A stretch of 64,000 bases of DNA, from assembly GCA_964036195.1 (NCBI GenBank), contig OZ038458.1, positions 23,387,832 to 23,451,831 of the forward strand, given 5' to 3'. The notes beneath the pieces were generated by a model. That model worked only from the letters and a program-made list of their open reading frames with translations. It made no database searches and had not been told where the DNA came from. Below, piece by piece: positions 10,353 to 21,400 of this stretch. The position numbers were made by a program, and so were the translations under genes. Numbering within the stretch: position 1 is the stretch's first letter; every line of letters starts with the position of its first letter. The stretch comes from Sphaerolaimus hirsutus (lineage: Eukaryota; Nematoda; Chromadorea; Monhysterida; Sphaerolaimidae).

Positions 10353-12213
10353 GGACAGATAGATAGTTCCCCAACCCCCATACCAAACCCCTGACGCGAA
10401 ACCATTGCAGACTAACTCATCAGCATCAGTTGAAAACAGCTGAAAGTGGAGTCTGGCCAAACGCTCTTGTTTCTCGCGTAGAGCGCGCATTTCACTCATC
10501 GACTCGTCGCAAACTGCGTCCATTTTTTTCTTCATTTTTTTTCAATTTGGTTGTGAAAATTGGTGGGGTAAATTGATAATTATGTCTGAAAATGTCAAAA
10601 ATTGTGTATAAAAAGTTAGATAGAGGACAAAGTGTCATATTTCTCTACGTTTGAGTACGTAATTTCACAAAATTTCTGTGGAAGTAACGCCGAGGAGGAT
10701 ATTTCACCGAGCCCTGACGATTTATCGAAGAAATACGGGATTTGTAAAACCACTGCACCGTTTACTGCTATATATTGAGCACCTACCTAATCATACCGTA
10801 TACCACAAAATTGAATACAGTATTAGATCGAATAATTCCCCAGGGGAATTATTATTTCGTCAGACTTTTTTAGGGGGAACAATCCGAGGGTGGGGGATTA
10901 TTCAAGGGGGGATATTATTTCGTCAAAATTTTCAAGCATAATTCTTTCATCTTATTTAACGAAATATACTTTGTTAACACCAAAAAGTGCTATTTTTGTT
11001 CAAATTATGCACAACAGATTGATCAAATCTCATAAGGGGGAAATTGTTACTTCCTCACTTGTCTTACTTGGAGAATTTTTCGAGGGGGATTATTTAAGGG
11101 GGGGGGCGTTTCAAACCAATACGGTAATAATTACCGTACACTTTGCCATCCAACCGACGCACCGGCTTTCAACCTGCCAGCGCGGAAGTCGTCCAGCAGC
11201 GACAAGAGACTCTGCTCCATCGACTGCAGGTCGCGCTCGTCGGCTAGAAAGTGGTGCGACATCACCTCTGGGCCCCCTTCCAATTCGTGCGGATTAAACT
11301 GATCCGCGTTCGGAACTGGCCCAGCGCTCTGCACGGTCACGAGTCACCACACTGGACACAATGCGACACGCGGGTTGCCATTGGCGTGCATTGAATAGGT
11401 GCCATTACAGGTCCGTGAAAATGTCAAAAGTGATGTGGAATGTCAATTTTACAGTAAAACAGAAATGAAATTCAGATTTTCCATAATTTTTGACACTTCG
11501 CATTACATTTGACATTTTAGAGGGACTGGGACTGGCCCCTGAACACACCGCATGCTTTGCAAAGAACGATAAAGTGAAAGAAATAAATTTGACGAATAAC
11601 GTCATGTGAGAAATTACGTTTTGAGATTAGGGGTGGAAAAAAATGTTTTTTTTCGACGACCCTGTTTTAAAAAACACGTTTTTTCATATAAAAAAACGTT
11701 GTTTTTTACGTTTTCGGATCATTATTCAGATTTCCATGCAAAGTTTGCGGTAGCTAAACTATCGTGTGATAAAAATAAAATGGTGAAATGCAACGAGAGG
11801 CGGAAAAAGTTACTACAGTGCGGAACGGGCAAGCGACGGGCTAGTGTCATCGAAAAATAATATATTTATAAAATTTTGATCCGTTTAGACGCTGGAGCGT
11901 CCTTTCAGCGAGAAAAAGAACAAAAGATGCCGATCCAGGTGCCGTAATCATGGTGCCAAAAACAGAACTCCTGGCGCCAAACAATCACCTGATAAATAGC
12001 ATTTCAACTCGGAATAATACCAGCCGCCCACACTGCGCGCACAAGTCACAGCACAACCACTACTCACAGAAACACAACGAGCAAACGCACCTCGAGCGCG
12101 GCCGAGTGCATGCCGGAGCCGAACAGCGAGTGCAGCTGGTGCACGCGGTCGAACGACGCCACCGGCGTGGGTCTGGGCGTGAGCGGCGTGCCGCGCTGCC
12201 GCCTGCAGCCCAT
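9906..12213 (-). CDS. CCDC28: CCDC28-family coiled-coil protein
   Basis: Four minus-strand exons join in phase to 176 residues plus stop: 12213-12091, 11328-11163, 10513-10417 and 10050-9906. The central segment (HHFLADERDLQSMEQSLLSL, then LLDDFRAGRLKA, then LREKQERLARLHFQLF) aligns by eye with the conserved core of vertebrate CCDC28A/B. The acidic EDDEDFFD stretch and LRDGLRDLQKSIQSLSL match the C-terminal helix. Known biology: CCDC28B modulates BBS proteins, cilia and mTORC2; the role here is inferred from family only. The N-terminal 41 residues are Pro/Arg-rich and not conserved. Exon 1 could instead begin at an acceptor TGCAG just inside the proposed ATG, so the start is the least certain part. 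Introns hold a CCGTATT element, a GATA tract and hAT remnants. Confidence 0.85.
10052..10397. mobile_element. Degenerate CAGGGG-type element in CCDC28 intron 3
   Basis: One edge reads ACCAAACCCCTG. The interior repeats motifs of the 22946-23446 family (ATAGGTATATAA, GAAAAATCGC, G runs). It ends within a few bases of the exon 4 acceptor, so its C-rich strand now supplies the pyrimidine tract. Confidence 0.5.
10318..10352. repeat. (GATA)n microsatellite
   Basis: About eight perfect GATA units, in CCDC28 intron 3. The unit matches the GATAGATAGC words of the surrounding CAGGGG-type element, from which it probably expanded. Confidence 0.9.
10796..11124. mobile_element. CCGTATT-family TIR element in CCDC28 intron 2
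   Basis: Tips CCGTATACCAC and CCAATACGG are flanked by TA. The interior has GGGGATTATT-type G-rich words. The right tip is diverged, so this is an older copy. Confidence 0.55.
11403..11531. repeat. GTAAAATGTC-family repeat in CCDC28 intron 1
   Basis: It has paired GAAAATGTC/GACATTTTAG words ending AGGGACTGGGACTGG. The termini are similar to 21246-21342 but weaker. Confidence 0.45.
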
Positions 12214-12699
12214 TTCGTTGCATTGCCAAGTTGGGATGGGTGAGCGGAATTGGGATGGAGTTTGATTCGCGAGTGGATAAGTGACAGGGCAAGTGGTCAG
12301 TCAAGTGACATTTAAAGTGATAAGTGGCGAGTATGTTCAGTAAGAAAGTAAGTTATGTTATGTTCACACTCCACTAGTTGACTTGGACAGTCGCGCACCC
12401 TGTAAAGTTCAAAGTCGAGTGTCAAATGTCATGCAAAATATAAAAGTTTACTGAACGGATCGGCACCTGGTCATTTGACCTACTACTCGCCACTTTTCCT
12501 GTCACAAATACGATATTGGCGCCACACACACACTGTATGTCAACTGGTTTCAATGTCAACTCGATTTTAGATCAATTTAGGTTCAGGTCAATTTATGCCA
12601 CCCATTGTCAACTGGGCTGACTGGTTTTCATTATGATTTTAGTTGATCGGTTGCCAACCATGTTCAAATGCACATGGCAATATTGATTCTTTCAACATA
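12214..12699. other. Upstream of CCDC28, repeat-bearing
   Basis: No exon is seen. A GTTGACA-type repeat occupies about 12535-12690 and contains the unfilled counterpart of the 5198-5859 insertion site. Any CCDC28 promoter would lie at the left of this stretch; I see no clear core motif. Confidence 0.35.
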
Positions 12700-14153
12700 A
12701 ACACCTTCCCGGACAAGTTCACCACCCATTTTTTTATTTCACTTCGGAAGCTATATCTATGGCTATGGTGGGGTTATAGAGCTAAAACTTTGTGAATATA
12801 TAGTTATAACATCCCTCTACTTTGCATCAATGGGGGAAAGCATGGCGACTCACTACAGGGTGGGTCGCCCTATATGCAACAATTTTTGTTGGCTTTTTCA
12901 GTGTCCCAAACAAGTTCACCACCCACTTGATTAGCTACTCTTCGAGGGTTGCATCTTGAGCTGTGAGGCTGGTATAAAGCTGAAATTTGGGGGATGTCTC
13001 GCCAACAACCCCCCTTACAAATACACCATTGGGGCTGCCTGCCAGTGACCCACTACGGTATGTGTTGCTGCATGTACAGTTGTTCATTTTTTAAAAGCAA
13101 CCCAAGTGTCCCAAACAAGTTAGCCACCCAACTGCATTATAAAAAAGGTTGTGAGAACATACCTGATAAAAACTTGAGTCAAATTTGAACCCTAGTTCTG
13201 CTCATTAAAATTTTTTCAGTAGGGCACCCACCCCGTCCCATAAACAGCAGACCAAAAATTTAACTTTAAACCAATTTTTTGTTTCACACTTGAAAAGTTG
13301 GTTTACAAAGTTCACTAGGGAAGGGTCCAAGGTTCAAAGTTACGTAAACAACATGAACTCTAAAATGCCTCCATAAGGAAATTTATTTGGGGTGAATATT
13401 ATGATGTCATAATCACAACATCACAGGTACAAATTTAGACAAAGTTTTCACTTTTCCATTCACCCCAAATAAATTTGCTTATGCAGGCATTTTAGAGGTT
13501 ATGTTGTTTACATAACTTTGAACCTTAGACCCTCCCCTAGTGAACTTTGTAAACCAACTTTTTAAGTGTGAAACAAAAAAATTAGTTTAAAGTGAAAGTT
13601 GAAGTCTGCTGTTTATGGGACGGGGTGGGTGCCCCCCTGAAAAATTATTTGTGAGCAGAACTAGGGTTCGAATCTGATTCAATTTTATATCAGGCTAGTT
13701 CTGACAACATTTTTTATAATGCAGTTGGGTGGCGAACTTGTTTGGGAGACTTGGGTTGTTTAAAAAAAAGTACAACTTAATATGTGGCGACCCATGCCGT
13801 AGTGGGTCGTTGGCGGGCACCCACTGGTGTATTGTGAAAGGGGGTTGTTTGCAAGACATCCCCCAAATTTCAGCTTTCTATTGCCCTCACAGCTAGAAAT
13901 ATTGCCCTCGTAGTGTAGCTAATCAAGTGGGTGGTGAACTTGTTTGGGACACCGAATAAGCCACAAAAAATGTTAGCATATAGGGCGACCCACCCTGTAG
14001 TGAGTCGCCGCACTTTCCCCCATTGATACGTAGTAGCGGGGTGTTAGGACTATATATCCACCAAATATTAGCTTTATACCACTGCCATAGCCAGAGATAT
14101 AGCATCTGAAGTGACATAAAAAAATGGGTGGTGAACTTGTCCGGGAAGGTGTT
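12700..14153. mobile_element. Fold-back DNA element, second copy, 1454 bp
   Basis: It has the same termini (AACACCTTCCCGGACAAGTT and inverse), the same TA flanks and almost exactly the length of 7067-8519. Arms are again inverted repeats meeting near 13420. Many substitutions separate the two copies, so neither is a recent duplicate of the other. Confidence 0.8.
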
Positions 14154-14219
14154 TACATAGCTGCATGTTCACTAGAAAATTGTCCTGCTAGCTAAATTGA
14201 ACTAAAATCGAGTTGACAT

Positions 14220-15065
14220 TAGGGTTCAAACGGGACCAGTTTTTCGGACCGGGACCGGGACCGGGACCAGAAATTTTTCTTATCGGGACCGGGACCGGGA
14301 CTAGGTGGTCGGGACCGGGACCGGGACTGGCATTTTTCAATTGTCGGGACCGGGACCGGGACCGGGACTGGGGGGTCGGGACCGGGACCGGGACTGGCAT
14401 TTTTCAATTGTCGGGACCGGGACTGGGGCATCCGGACCTGGACCAGGATTTGCCGAACCAGGTACCAGGACCACAGCCCCCTTTTGAGCCCTATCGGGAC
14501 CGATAACCATTTGAATGCATATCTTCAGAAGTTTCATACAATTTTCACACTTCATTCAATCAAAATTGTCATCAAAAATATATTAAAAGTCACAAAATTC
14601 AATTGAGTCACAAAAAAGGACATAATGCACGAACATTATGACAGTGAGTATTGATACACAAGCTGGCGCAGTGCTTTCTGAAGGAAAATCCATTTTTCAG
14701 CCTTCTCTGATGTCAAACATGAATGAGAATGTTTGGAACTCACCAAAAAAACGTCAAAAATTCGTCAACGGAATGAGAATGCGCCGACTGGCGCGAATTT
14801 TTTCGAATTTTACAAGTATTTAAAACACCAAATTTGGATCCAGTCCGGTCAATTTTTCTTATCGGGACCGCTGAAAAATTCCGGGACCGGGACCGGGACC
14901 GGGACTGGGTGGTCGGGACCGGGACCGGGACCGGCCTTTTTCAATTGTCGGGACCGGGACCGGGACCGGGACTGGGGTGTCGGGACCGGGACCGGGACCG
15001 GGACCGCCCCAGTCCCGACTTTTTGCCGAACCATGTACCGGGACCGCGGTCCCGTTTGAACCCTA
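14220..15065. mobile_element. hAT-like element, GGGACC family, 846 bp
   Basis: TIRs are TAGGGTTCAAACGGGACC and GGTCCCGTTTGAACCCTA. The 8-bp duplication GTTGACAT is perfect (14212-14219 and 15066-15073). Subterminal arrays are GGGACC hexamers instead of GATCCC. An internal second terminus, TTTTGAGCCCTA at about 14483-14494, suggests an internal rearrangement. The core near 14780 is a degenerate GCGC palindrome. Confidence 0.85.
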
Positions 15066-15127
15066 GTTGACATCCAGTGTGCGTGGCGTAATTGGAACCA
15101 GATCTAAATATAAAATACGAGCAATGA

Positions 15128-15270
15128 TCAAAATATCAACTTTTCCAGATGCCGCACACCCTTCACTGGACTTGACAATGCTAGAAATTGGCTCCTGGCC
15201 CCGGAGGGCTGCAATTCAATGTCGCCGGGCCGGTAAACTAGCTGCCGCGGGGCCCCGGCTGAAAGTTGCG
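15128..15270 (-). other. Possible coding exon, unrecognised
   Basis: On the minus strand, after a TTTCAG acceptor-like site, an open frame reads GAPRQLVYRPGDIELQPSGA and continues for about 35 residues. GC content jumps above the surroundings, as it does at real exons here. There is no family match that I know and no in-phase partner exon found, so it may be an isolated exon, a pseudo-exon or a CpG-rich promoter. Confidence 0.3.
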
Positions 15271-15524
15271 GTGCTAAAGTGCTCAAAGTTGGGCGACACA
15301 AACACACGACAAGTGACAACTATTTAAGTGTAGATTTTTCAAGTGACAGAGCGTGTTGTAGAGTTTTGCATATAAGTGGGCAATTTTGAAAGTGGAGAAG
15401 TGAAAAAACAACATTTGAGAAGTGAGAAAGTGAAATTAGAAGTAAAGAATTAACGTCGTTGTTTACTTTATAATTCTCATTTTACTTCTAACTTCTCAAA
15501 TAGTTTTTTACTTCTACACTTGCG

Positions 15525-16097
15525 TAGGGTTCAAACGGGATCCCGATCCCGATCCCGGATCCCGTGAAATTCCGGGATTTACCAGTCCCGATCCCGATCC
15601 CGAAACCCCAATCCCGATCCCGATCCCGAAATCTCAAAAATACCAATCCCGATCCCGATCCCGAAAGTTTTCAAATCCCGATCCCGATCCCGAGAAACTC
15701 CCAAGTCCGGGATCCTGATCCCGGAAAAATTAGTGGAAATTATAAAAAATGAAATAATGACGTTTTTGCATGCAAAAAAGTGGATGCAAACCCCCAGCGT
15801 CAATTTTATGCCACTTTTCTGGCATCCAACAGTGTTTTGAGACCTTTATGAACAACTGTGAATGCCAGAAAAATGGCCAAAATCTCTATCCCTAGAACCC
15901 AATCCCGATCCCGGAAAAATGCCTATCCCAATCCCGATCCCGATCCCGTGACCCCAATTCCGGCCAATCCCGATCCCGATCCCGAAATCTCAAATTACCA
16001 ATCCCGATCCCGATCCCAAAACCCCAATCCCGATCCCGATCCCGAAATCTCAAAAAGTGAATCCCGATCCCGAAAAGTCAATCCCGTTTGAACCCTA
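15525..16097. mobile_element. hAT-like element, GATCCC family, 573 bp
   Basis: TIRs are TAGGGTTCAAACGGGAT and CCCGTTTGAACCCTA, with perfect duplication CACTTGCG (15517-15524 and 16098-16105). The core is nearly identical to 9225-9390, pointing to recent spread. Confidence 0.88.
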
Positions 16098-16681
16098 CAC
16101 TTGCGGAGTTCTTTCAGTGCACTCTTTCATAAAAATGACTTATTTACGCATTTACCTGTTTTACCACGCTGAACTCACAAAAAAATAAAATAATAAAAGT
16201 GACCTATTTAAGCCGGATGTAATGCTCACGGCGAGAAAAAATCACTGCAGATAGGTAGCTATACAAAAAAAGTGCCATGCTCAATTCACATTCACATGCT
16301 TCAAGTAAAAATACAAAAGACACGTAGAACGGGTTTTTTTATGAGCGCACAGCTTTCCAGAAAACACGGTTGTCTAGAAAATTGTACGCTATGCACGAAA
16401 TGATTTGTTTACGAAAAATATGTGTGGTTTCCATTCAGACCAACTTACTGAGAGCTTTTAAGCTGAGAATTAAAATTCACTACGTTCTAGCAGCACTTGA
16501 CACTTTACACTGTTCACTTTACAAAAATGCCCTTTTAAACAGCCCCCGTCAATGAAACGTAGGCGTGAATTTTATATTTTAGCGTGGATTTTGCATAGCT
16601 GCACGTGCAGTTTATGCATATCAGAGATGCAAATTCAATCATTCGAATAGGTAAATACACACAGACACAAACAGTTCTACA
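16098..16681. other. Gene-free stretch
   Basis: AT-rich sequence without exons, RNA genes or clear transposon termini. Confidence 0.35.
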
Positions 16682-16829
16682 CAGGGACGTACGCAGGGGA
16701 GGGGGCGGCCGCCCCCCCCCCGTTCCCAGGCCGGACAAAAAAAAGTGCCACAAATGGCACTTTCGTGAAGCGATTTTGTACCTACTTAACAAAATTTTTG
16801 TGCGCAAGCGCGCATTTCCGCGAGGGTGT

Positions 16830-18160
16830 AGCGGCCGTAATGAAAACCCGGCCGTAATGAAAGCCTGGTCGTAATGTATGGCTACCCGGCCGTAATGAAA
16901 GCCTGGCCGTAATGTAGGGGATGCTACATTACGGCCGGGCAACATTCCGGCCGGTTTTACATTACGACCGGGTCCTAGAGCAGGGGAGGAGGGGAGTAGA
17001 TTTCGTGTGACGTCGATTCGTGTACATCACCCCCCCCCCTCCCCACAGACAGCCGAATGTGCGCTTCCCGACATGCTTTCATCTGCACCGCCCAGCGCAC
17101 GATGACAAATGATAGCATTATTTTTCGTTTTGAGCTAAGTCCGGTGACCGTTTGCAGGGGCCGTTTTCCTCATTTCCATCAGTTTATAAATATATTTGTA
17201 AATTTATAATTCAGTTTATAAATTTGTGTCGATTATTTTTGAATGTATATGTGGGCAAATTGAAATTAATTGACTTAGCTCATTTTTCATCCAATTGATG
17301 TTGGCGCGCGCATCTTCTTTACGCACGCACACGCACACACAATTATTCGCAATTATTTATCAACTGATGGAAATGAGGAAAATGTCCCCTGCAAACGGTC
17401 ACCGGACTTAGCTCAAAACGAAAAATCATGCTATCATTTGTCATCGTGAGCTGGGGGTGCAGATGAAAGCATACCGGGAAGCGCACATTTGGCTGTCTGC
17501 GGGGGGGGGCAAGGACGTATCCAGGGGGGGGGGGGCGGGGGGGCTGCAGCCCCCCCCCCCTTCCCGGGGTGAGACCTAAAAGGTCCCGGAAAATGCCACT
17601 TTTCCTCTATATTTTTCGATGTTTCTTAAAAATTTTTGCGCGCAAGCGCGCAATTTCTTGCCCATGCATTGTATTTACAGCGGATCGGCCCCTGAAAACC
17701 AATTTCCTTGGAAATGAACAGATTTTTCCAAATTTCGCTGTATATGTATGCAGTTTTACATACATACAAAGCGGTTCCTGGCGCTGGCGCCAACGCCAAT
17801 AGCGCCATGGCGTGGCGCCTTTGTATGGCGCTAGCGCCAAAACGCCTTTCCGTCCCTATATAGGGAAAAAATTTTAGGGGGGGGCTGAGCCCCCCCCCCG
17901 TTCGCCGGCCCCCGTAAACAAGCAGCCCCCCCCGCTCAAAAATCCTGGATACGTCCCTGGGGGGGGGGTGTACAAGAATCGATGTCACACGAAATCTACT
18001 CCCCCCCCTCCTCTAGGACCCGGTCGTAATGTAAAACCGGTTGTAATGTTGCCCGGTCGTAATGTAGCATCCCCTACATTACGGCCAGGCTTTCATTACG
18101 GCCGGGTAGGCATACATTACGACCAGGCTTTCATTACGGCCGGGTTTTCATTACAGCGAG
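16830..18160. repeat. GGCCGTAATG-repeat fold-back element
   Basis: Both ends carry tandem GGCCGTAATGAAA and GCCTGGCCGTAATGTA words in mirror orientation. Between them a second inverted segment (TCCGGTGACCGTTTGCAGGG at about 17138 and its inverse near 17385-17405) gives a palindrome centred near 17250. Exact borders and duplication were not resolved. Confidence 0.6.
17510..17959. mobile_element. hAT-like element, CAGGGACGTA family, 450 bp, nested
   Basis: The left end is CAAGGACGTATCCAGG (one change from CAGGGACG) and the right end is CCTGGATACGTCCCTG. It sits in a G run, so the GGGGGGGG flanks are consistent with a duplication but uninformative. It contains the GCGCGCAAGCGCGC palindrome near 17636-17652 and GGCGCC clusters. 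Confidence 0.7.
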
Positions 18161-18557
18161 GCCCCCGTCCATTTCCGCCCCCCCCCCTACTCTATATATA
18201 ATTCATATTTTCGATTCTGGAGTGAAATCACCACTACAACTGCCTTCAAAGCAGCGCCCTGTACCTAAATTTAGGCGCAAATAAGTACTTAGAGTACACT
18301 TTGGCGTTGGCACCAACCCCAATAGGGTCATGGCGCTGGCGCCAATGAATGGCGCCAGCGCCATGGCCCCATTCCGTTTACTACAGGAGGAAATTTTAGG
18401 GCCCCCGTTCGCAGGGCTCCGTATACAATCCGCCCCCCCCCGCTCAAAAATCCTGCGTACGTCCCTGGTTCTAAATACACCGTATTTCCTCGAAATAACC
18501 CCCTTTGATTAGCCCCTCGAAATACGGGGCGTCTGGAATGATGTACATCATGTATAC

Positions 18558-19077
18558 CAGAGTTGTTAAAAGTACCGAACTTTTTTCAAAGGATACGTAA
18601 ACGTAAAGTATTTATTTTTTACTCACCCCTTGAGTACAGAAAACGAAAAGAAATTTTTTATTTTTTTACTCATGAGTAAACGTGAGTAAACGTACTTTTC
18701 CCCGCAGAAAACGTAAACGTGAGTACTTTTGAAAAATGTCGCCAAAATTTTCTGAGAAATCAAAATGCCTCTCAAAATCACTCATTTTCATAACTTTTTG
18801 CCTATTTTACGCAATTTTGACTATATATTTGGTTCTATACCCATTTTCTAATAGTTTCGCATATTTTTAGAACATTTTCAGCGTTTTTTTCCCTTGTATG
18901 CCTTTAAAAACCTATATAAAAGACGATCTAAATTACGTTTTCTGTACTCGAGTACTTTCAAAAAGTATACGTAAAAGCGAGTACCATAGCTTTTTTCGGA
19001 GGAAACGTAAACGTATTTGCTCTGTACTCGAGTATACGTATTTATCCAGTAAAAGTAAATACGTTTTAACAACTATG
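18558..19077. mobile_element. hAT-like element, CAGAGTTG family, 520 bp
   Basis: The left end is CAGAGTTGTTAAAAGTACC and the right end is CGTTTTAACAACTATG. The perfect 8-bp duplication is ATGTATAC (18550-18557 and 19078-19085). The interior has ACGTAAACGTA and ACTCGAGTA words, as in 4301-5138. Confidence 0.82.
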
Positions 19078-19387
19078 ATGTATACTCGGCAGACCGCAAA
19101 GTATGTGCAGGATACTACCATAATTAAATGAATAAAATCTTCTGATAAGTTTTGTAATTAATTATTGAAGTTCACTCAACTACTACACATACCTAGTGAA
19201 AATGTGTGTGATGTCCGCAATGTATATGCAATGTACATGATGCATTAATTGCTGCCAATTTGCATTGCAGCTACACAAGGACTAGTTTGTGTGGTCATTT
19301 TTACGTTAATATCACCAAATAAATATATCCTGCTTGGCCACATTGAACCAGTTTTTGGCAAGTACAAGCCCGTTCTTTACTAGGATC

Positions 19388-19560
19388 ATTCACGAAAATT
19401 TCTGGCGAAATAATAACACCCTCGAATTAAATCCCCTCAAAATTTTCTGGCGAAATAATAACACCCTCGAATTAAATCCCCCTCAAAATTTTCTGGCGAA
19501 ATAATAACACCCTCGAATTAAATCCCCCTCAAAATTTTCTGGCGAAATAATAAAAACCCT
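19388..19560. repeat. Tandem repeat, about 56-bp unit, three and a half copies
   Basis: Each unit contains TTTCTGGCGAAATAATAACA followed by CCCTCGAATTAAATCCCC. The unit is the terminal segment of the CCGTATT family, amplified head to tail. Confidence 0.75.
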
Positions 19561-19630
19561 GGGTTTTTTTTGAGGAAATACGGTCGGTATTTTTTACATA
19601 CGACAAAATACTCACGAATACAGTGACGAC

Positions 19631-19859
19631 CATGGACGTACGCAGGGGGGCGGGGGGGGGGCGGCCGCCCCCCCCCCCCCCCCGTTGCCGGGCCGGACAT
19701 AAAAATTTGCCAGGAATGGCACTTTTGTAAAGCGATTTTGTAGGTACAATTGAACAATTTTTGCGCGCAAGCGCGCAAACCTCGTTGCCCCCCCCCCGTT
19801 CGCCGGGCTCCGTATACAATCCGCCCCTCCCCCGCTCAAAAATCCTGCGTACGTCCCTG
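19631..19859. mobile_element. hAT-like element, CAGGGACGTA family, 229 bp
   Basis: Ends are CATGGACGTACGCAGG and CTGCGTACGTCCCTG, with flanks GTGACGAC and GTGACGAA (7 of 8). This short internal-deletion form keeps the GCGCGCAAGCGCGC palindrome near 19762. Confidence 0.78.
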
Positions 19860-20477
19860 GTGACGAAACAAATAAATATTTGTCTCAGTGTCTAAATTTC
19901 GGCGCGAAATATACCACTTTGGAATTTAAAAGGATAAATCGCAGAAAGCGTAAATTTTTTGTCGGTCCCCAGAATCAAAGTAACGAAATACGATACCTAA
20001 TTATGACATCTCAAACATATATCTCTGTTTGAACTTTTATGGATGGTCTTTTATTTGTGCCAACAGAAAATAACCACAAACAAAAGAGTAAGTTTACACT
20101 TCATACCAACCTAGTTACTTTTACATAGTTTTCACTTGAACATGGCATTGATTTGAAGCGGACCTTATTTGCACATCTGCATTGTATATGCGCGCCGTAC
20201 CAATGTAGTTTTTATATTTCGTAAACTGAATATCGAGCCAAAACACACCAGTTTTCGAGCGAAATTCTGATAAATCAGCTCTGAATGCATCTGAGTTTAC
20301 CGGAATGGCCCCACACACACTAGTTGACATCGACACCAAATGTCAACTGGTTCTGTTCCCAATTCAAAGCTTGCGTTTGAACGTCGTTCGTCGGCTCGTC
20401 AGCAAGCTTTGTATCGGGAACTACACCAGTTGACATTTGGTGTCAATGTCAATTAGCGAGTGTGGGCCCAATGAGAC
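19860..20477. other. Gene-free stretch with a GTTGACA inverted repeat
   Basis: An inverted-repeat element at about 20310-20470 begins GCCCCACACACACTAGTTG and ends GTGTGGGCCC, between AATG words. No genes. Confidence 0.4.
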
Positions 20478-21245
20478 ATACATTAAGAATAACCATCAAC
20501 TGCAGTTGACGGCACCTCATTCCGGTAAAGTAAAATGCTTTTAAAACTGACTTATGAGTTTCCGAAAGTTAAGTTGAGAACTAGCGTGTGTAACATTTTG
20601 AGCCATTGTAGGGCTCCTCGACAAATTTTAGCTTTAGGATATTCACGCACGACATAAACACTGAAGTCATTTATTTATGTAAAAAAAGTAAAACAAAACT
20701 AAAAACGTGTCAAATTACAATGGAATGAGATCAATATAATACACATTGCTTACAAATATCTAAATATAAGTTTATACCTTTTCTTAAAAGGGGTTGTTGT
20801 ATTTTCAGATGGTAGAAAACGCCGTCAAAAAAAAATATTCATTTAAAAAATGAATTTATAAATATTCCATTGTAAAATTTGACCACCACGCAAACATGCA
20901 AAACTACAAAATTACAAAGTATGTTTAAATTAAGCAGAGCGATGGAGCCAATTTTACCGAAGCATCACATTTCGTGATAAAGTGCGTAATTTCTACCTGG
21001 GGCAAATGCCTCACTGTGACAAACGACAAATTTCTCACACCATATCATGTAGAACAGGAACTATAAATGTTTATGTGGTTCTTCAAACATAACTTGTCAC
21101 CTCGGACCTTTTAAAAAAATTTAATATATAATTACATTTTATCGAAAGTTGAACTTTACATAAGAAACTTGTCACTTGACAACATGTGAAATTGCTACCC
21201 GAAAATTTCCTACGCGTACCCCGGTCCAGCCTAGGAGCCACCAAT

Positions 21246-21342
21246 CCCAGACCCTGTAAAATGTCAATTTTTACCAGGGCTGTTGACATTTTTCATGAAT
21301 TTTGACGCTTCGCATGACATTTGACATTTTACAGAGTCTGGG
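21246..21342. repeat. GTAAAATGTC-family inverted repeat
   Basis: CCCAGACCCTGTAAAATGTC at the left is mirrored by GACATTTTACAGAGTCTGGG at the right; about 97 bp. The same element lies at the equivalent place in arm B (about 25955-26050), so it predates the duplication. Confidence 0.65.
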
Positions 21343-21400
21343 AGTGGCGCCAAGTCTCAACCCCCAAAGGTACCCCAAAGAAACCCCCCAAAAAGAGGCA

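Larger units (their letters stand above)
16682..18467. mobile_element. Nested hAT-like complex, CAGGGACGTA family outermost, 1786 bp
   Basis: Outer ends are CAGGGACGTACGCAGG and CTGCGTACGTCCCTG, with flanks GTTCTACA and GTTCTAAA (7 of 8). Inside lies a GGCCGTAATG inverted-repeat element (about 16830-18160), itself interrupted by a second CAGGGACGTA-family copy at 17510-17959. That makes at least three insertion layers. Confidence 0.75.
18480..19583. mobile_element. CCGTATT-family element interrupted by a hAT-like element
   Basis: Tips CCGTATTTCCTCGAAATA and TGAGGAAATACGG face each other, with the 18558-19077 insertion between. Flanks are not TA/TA, so the outer copy is old or rearranged. The right half contains the tandem repeat at 19388-19560. 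Confidence 0.5.

Noticed and set aside
15579..15803. Autonomous transposase gene in the hAT-like elements
   Set aside because: All elements are under 1.1 kb apart from nested complexes and hold no hAT dimerisation-domain or DDE-type coding sequence.
16605..16874. Open frames across CAGGGACGTA elements repeated at 19520-19840, 35780-36260, 42663-43200, 56649-57292 and 59600-60100
   Set aside because: They run through poly-G/poly-C tracts and change frame between copies; no transposase motif.
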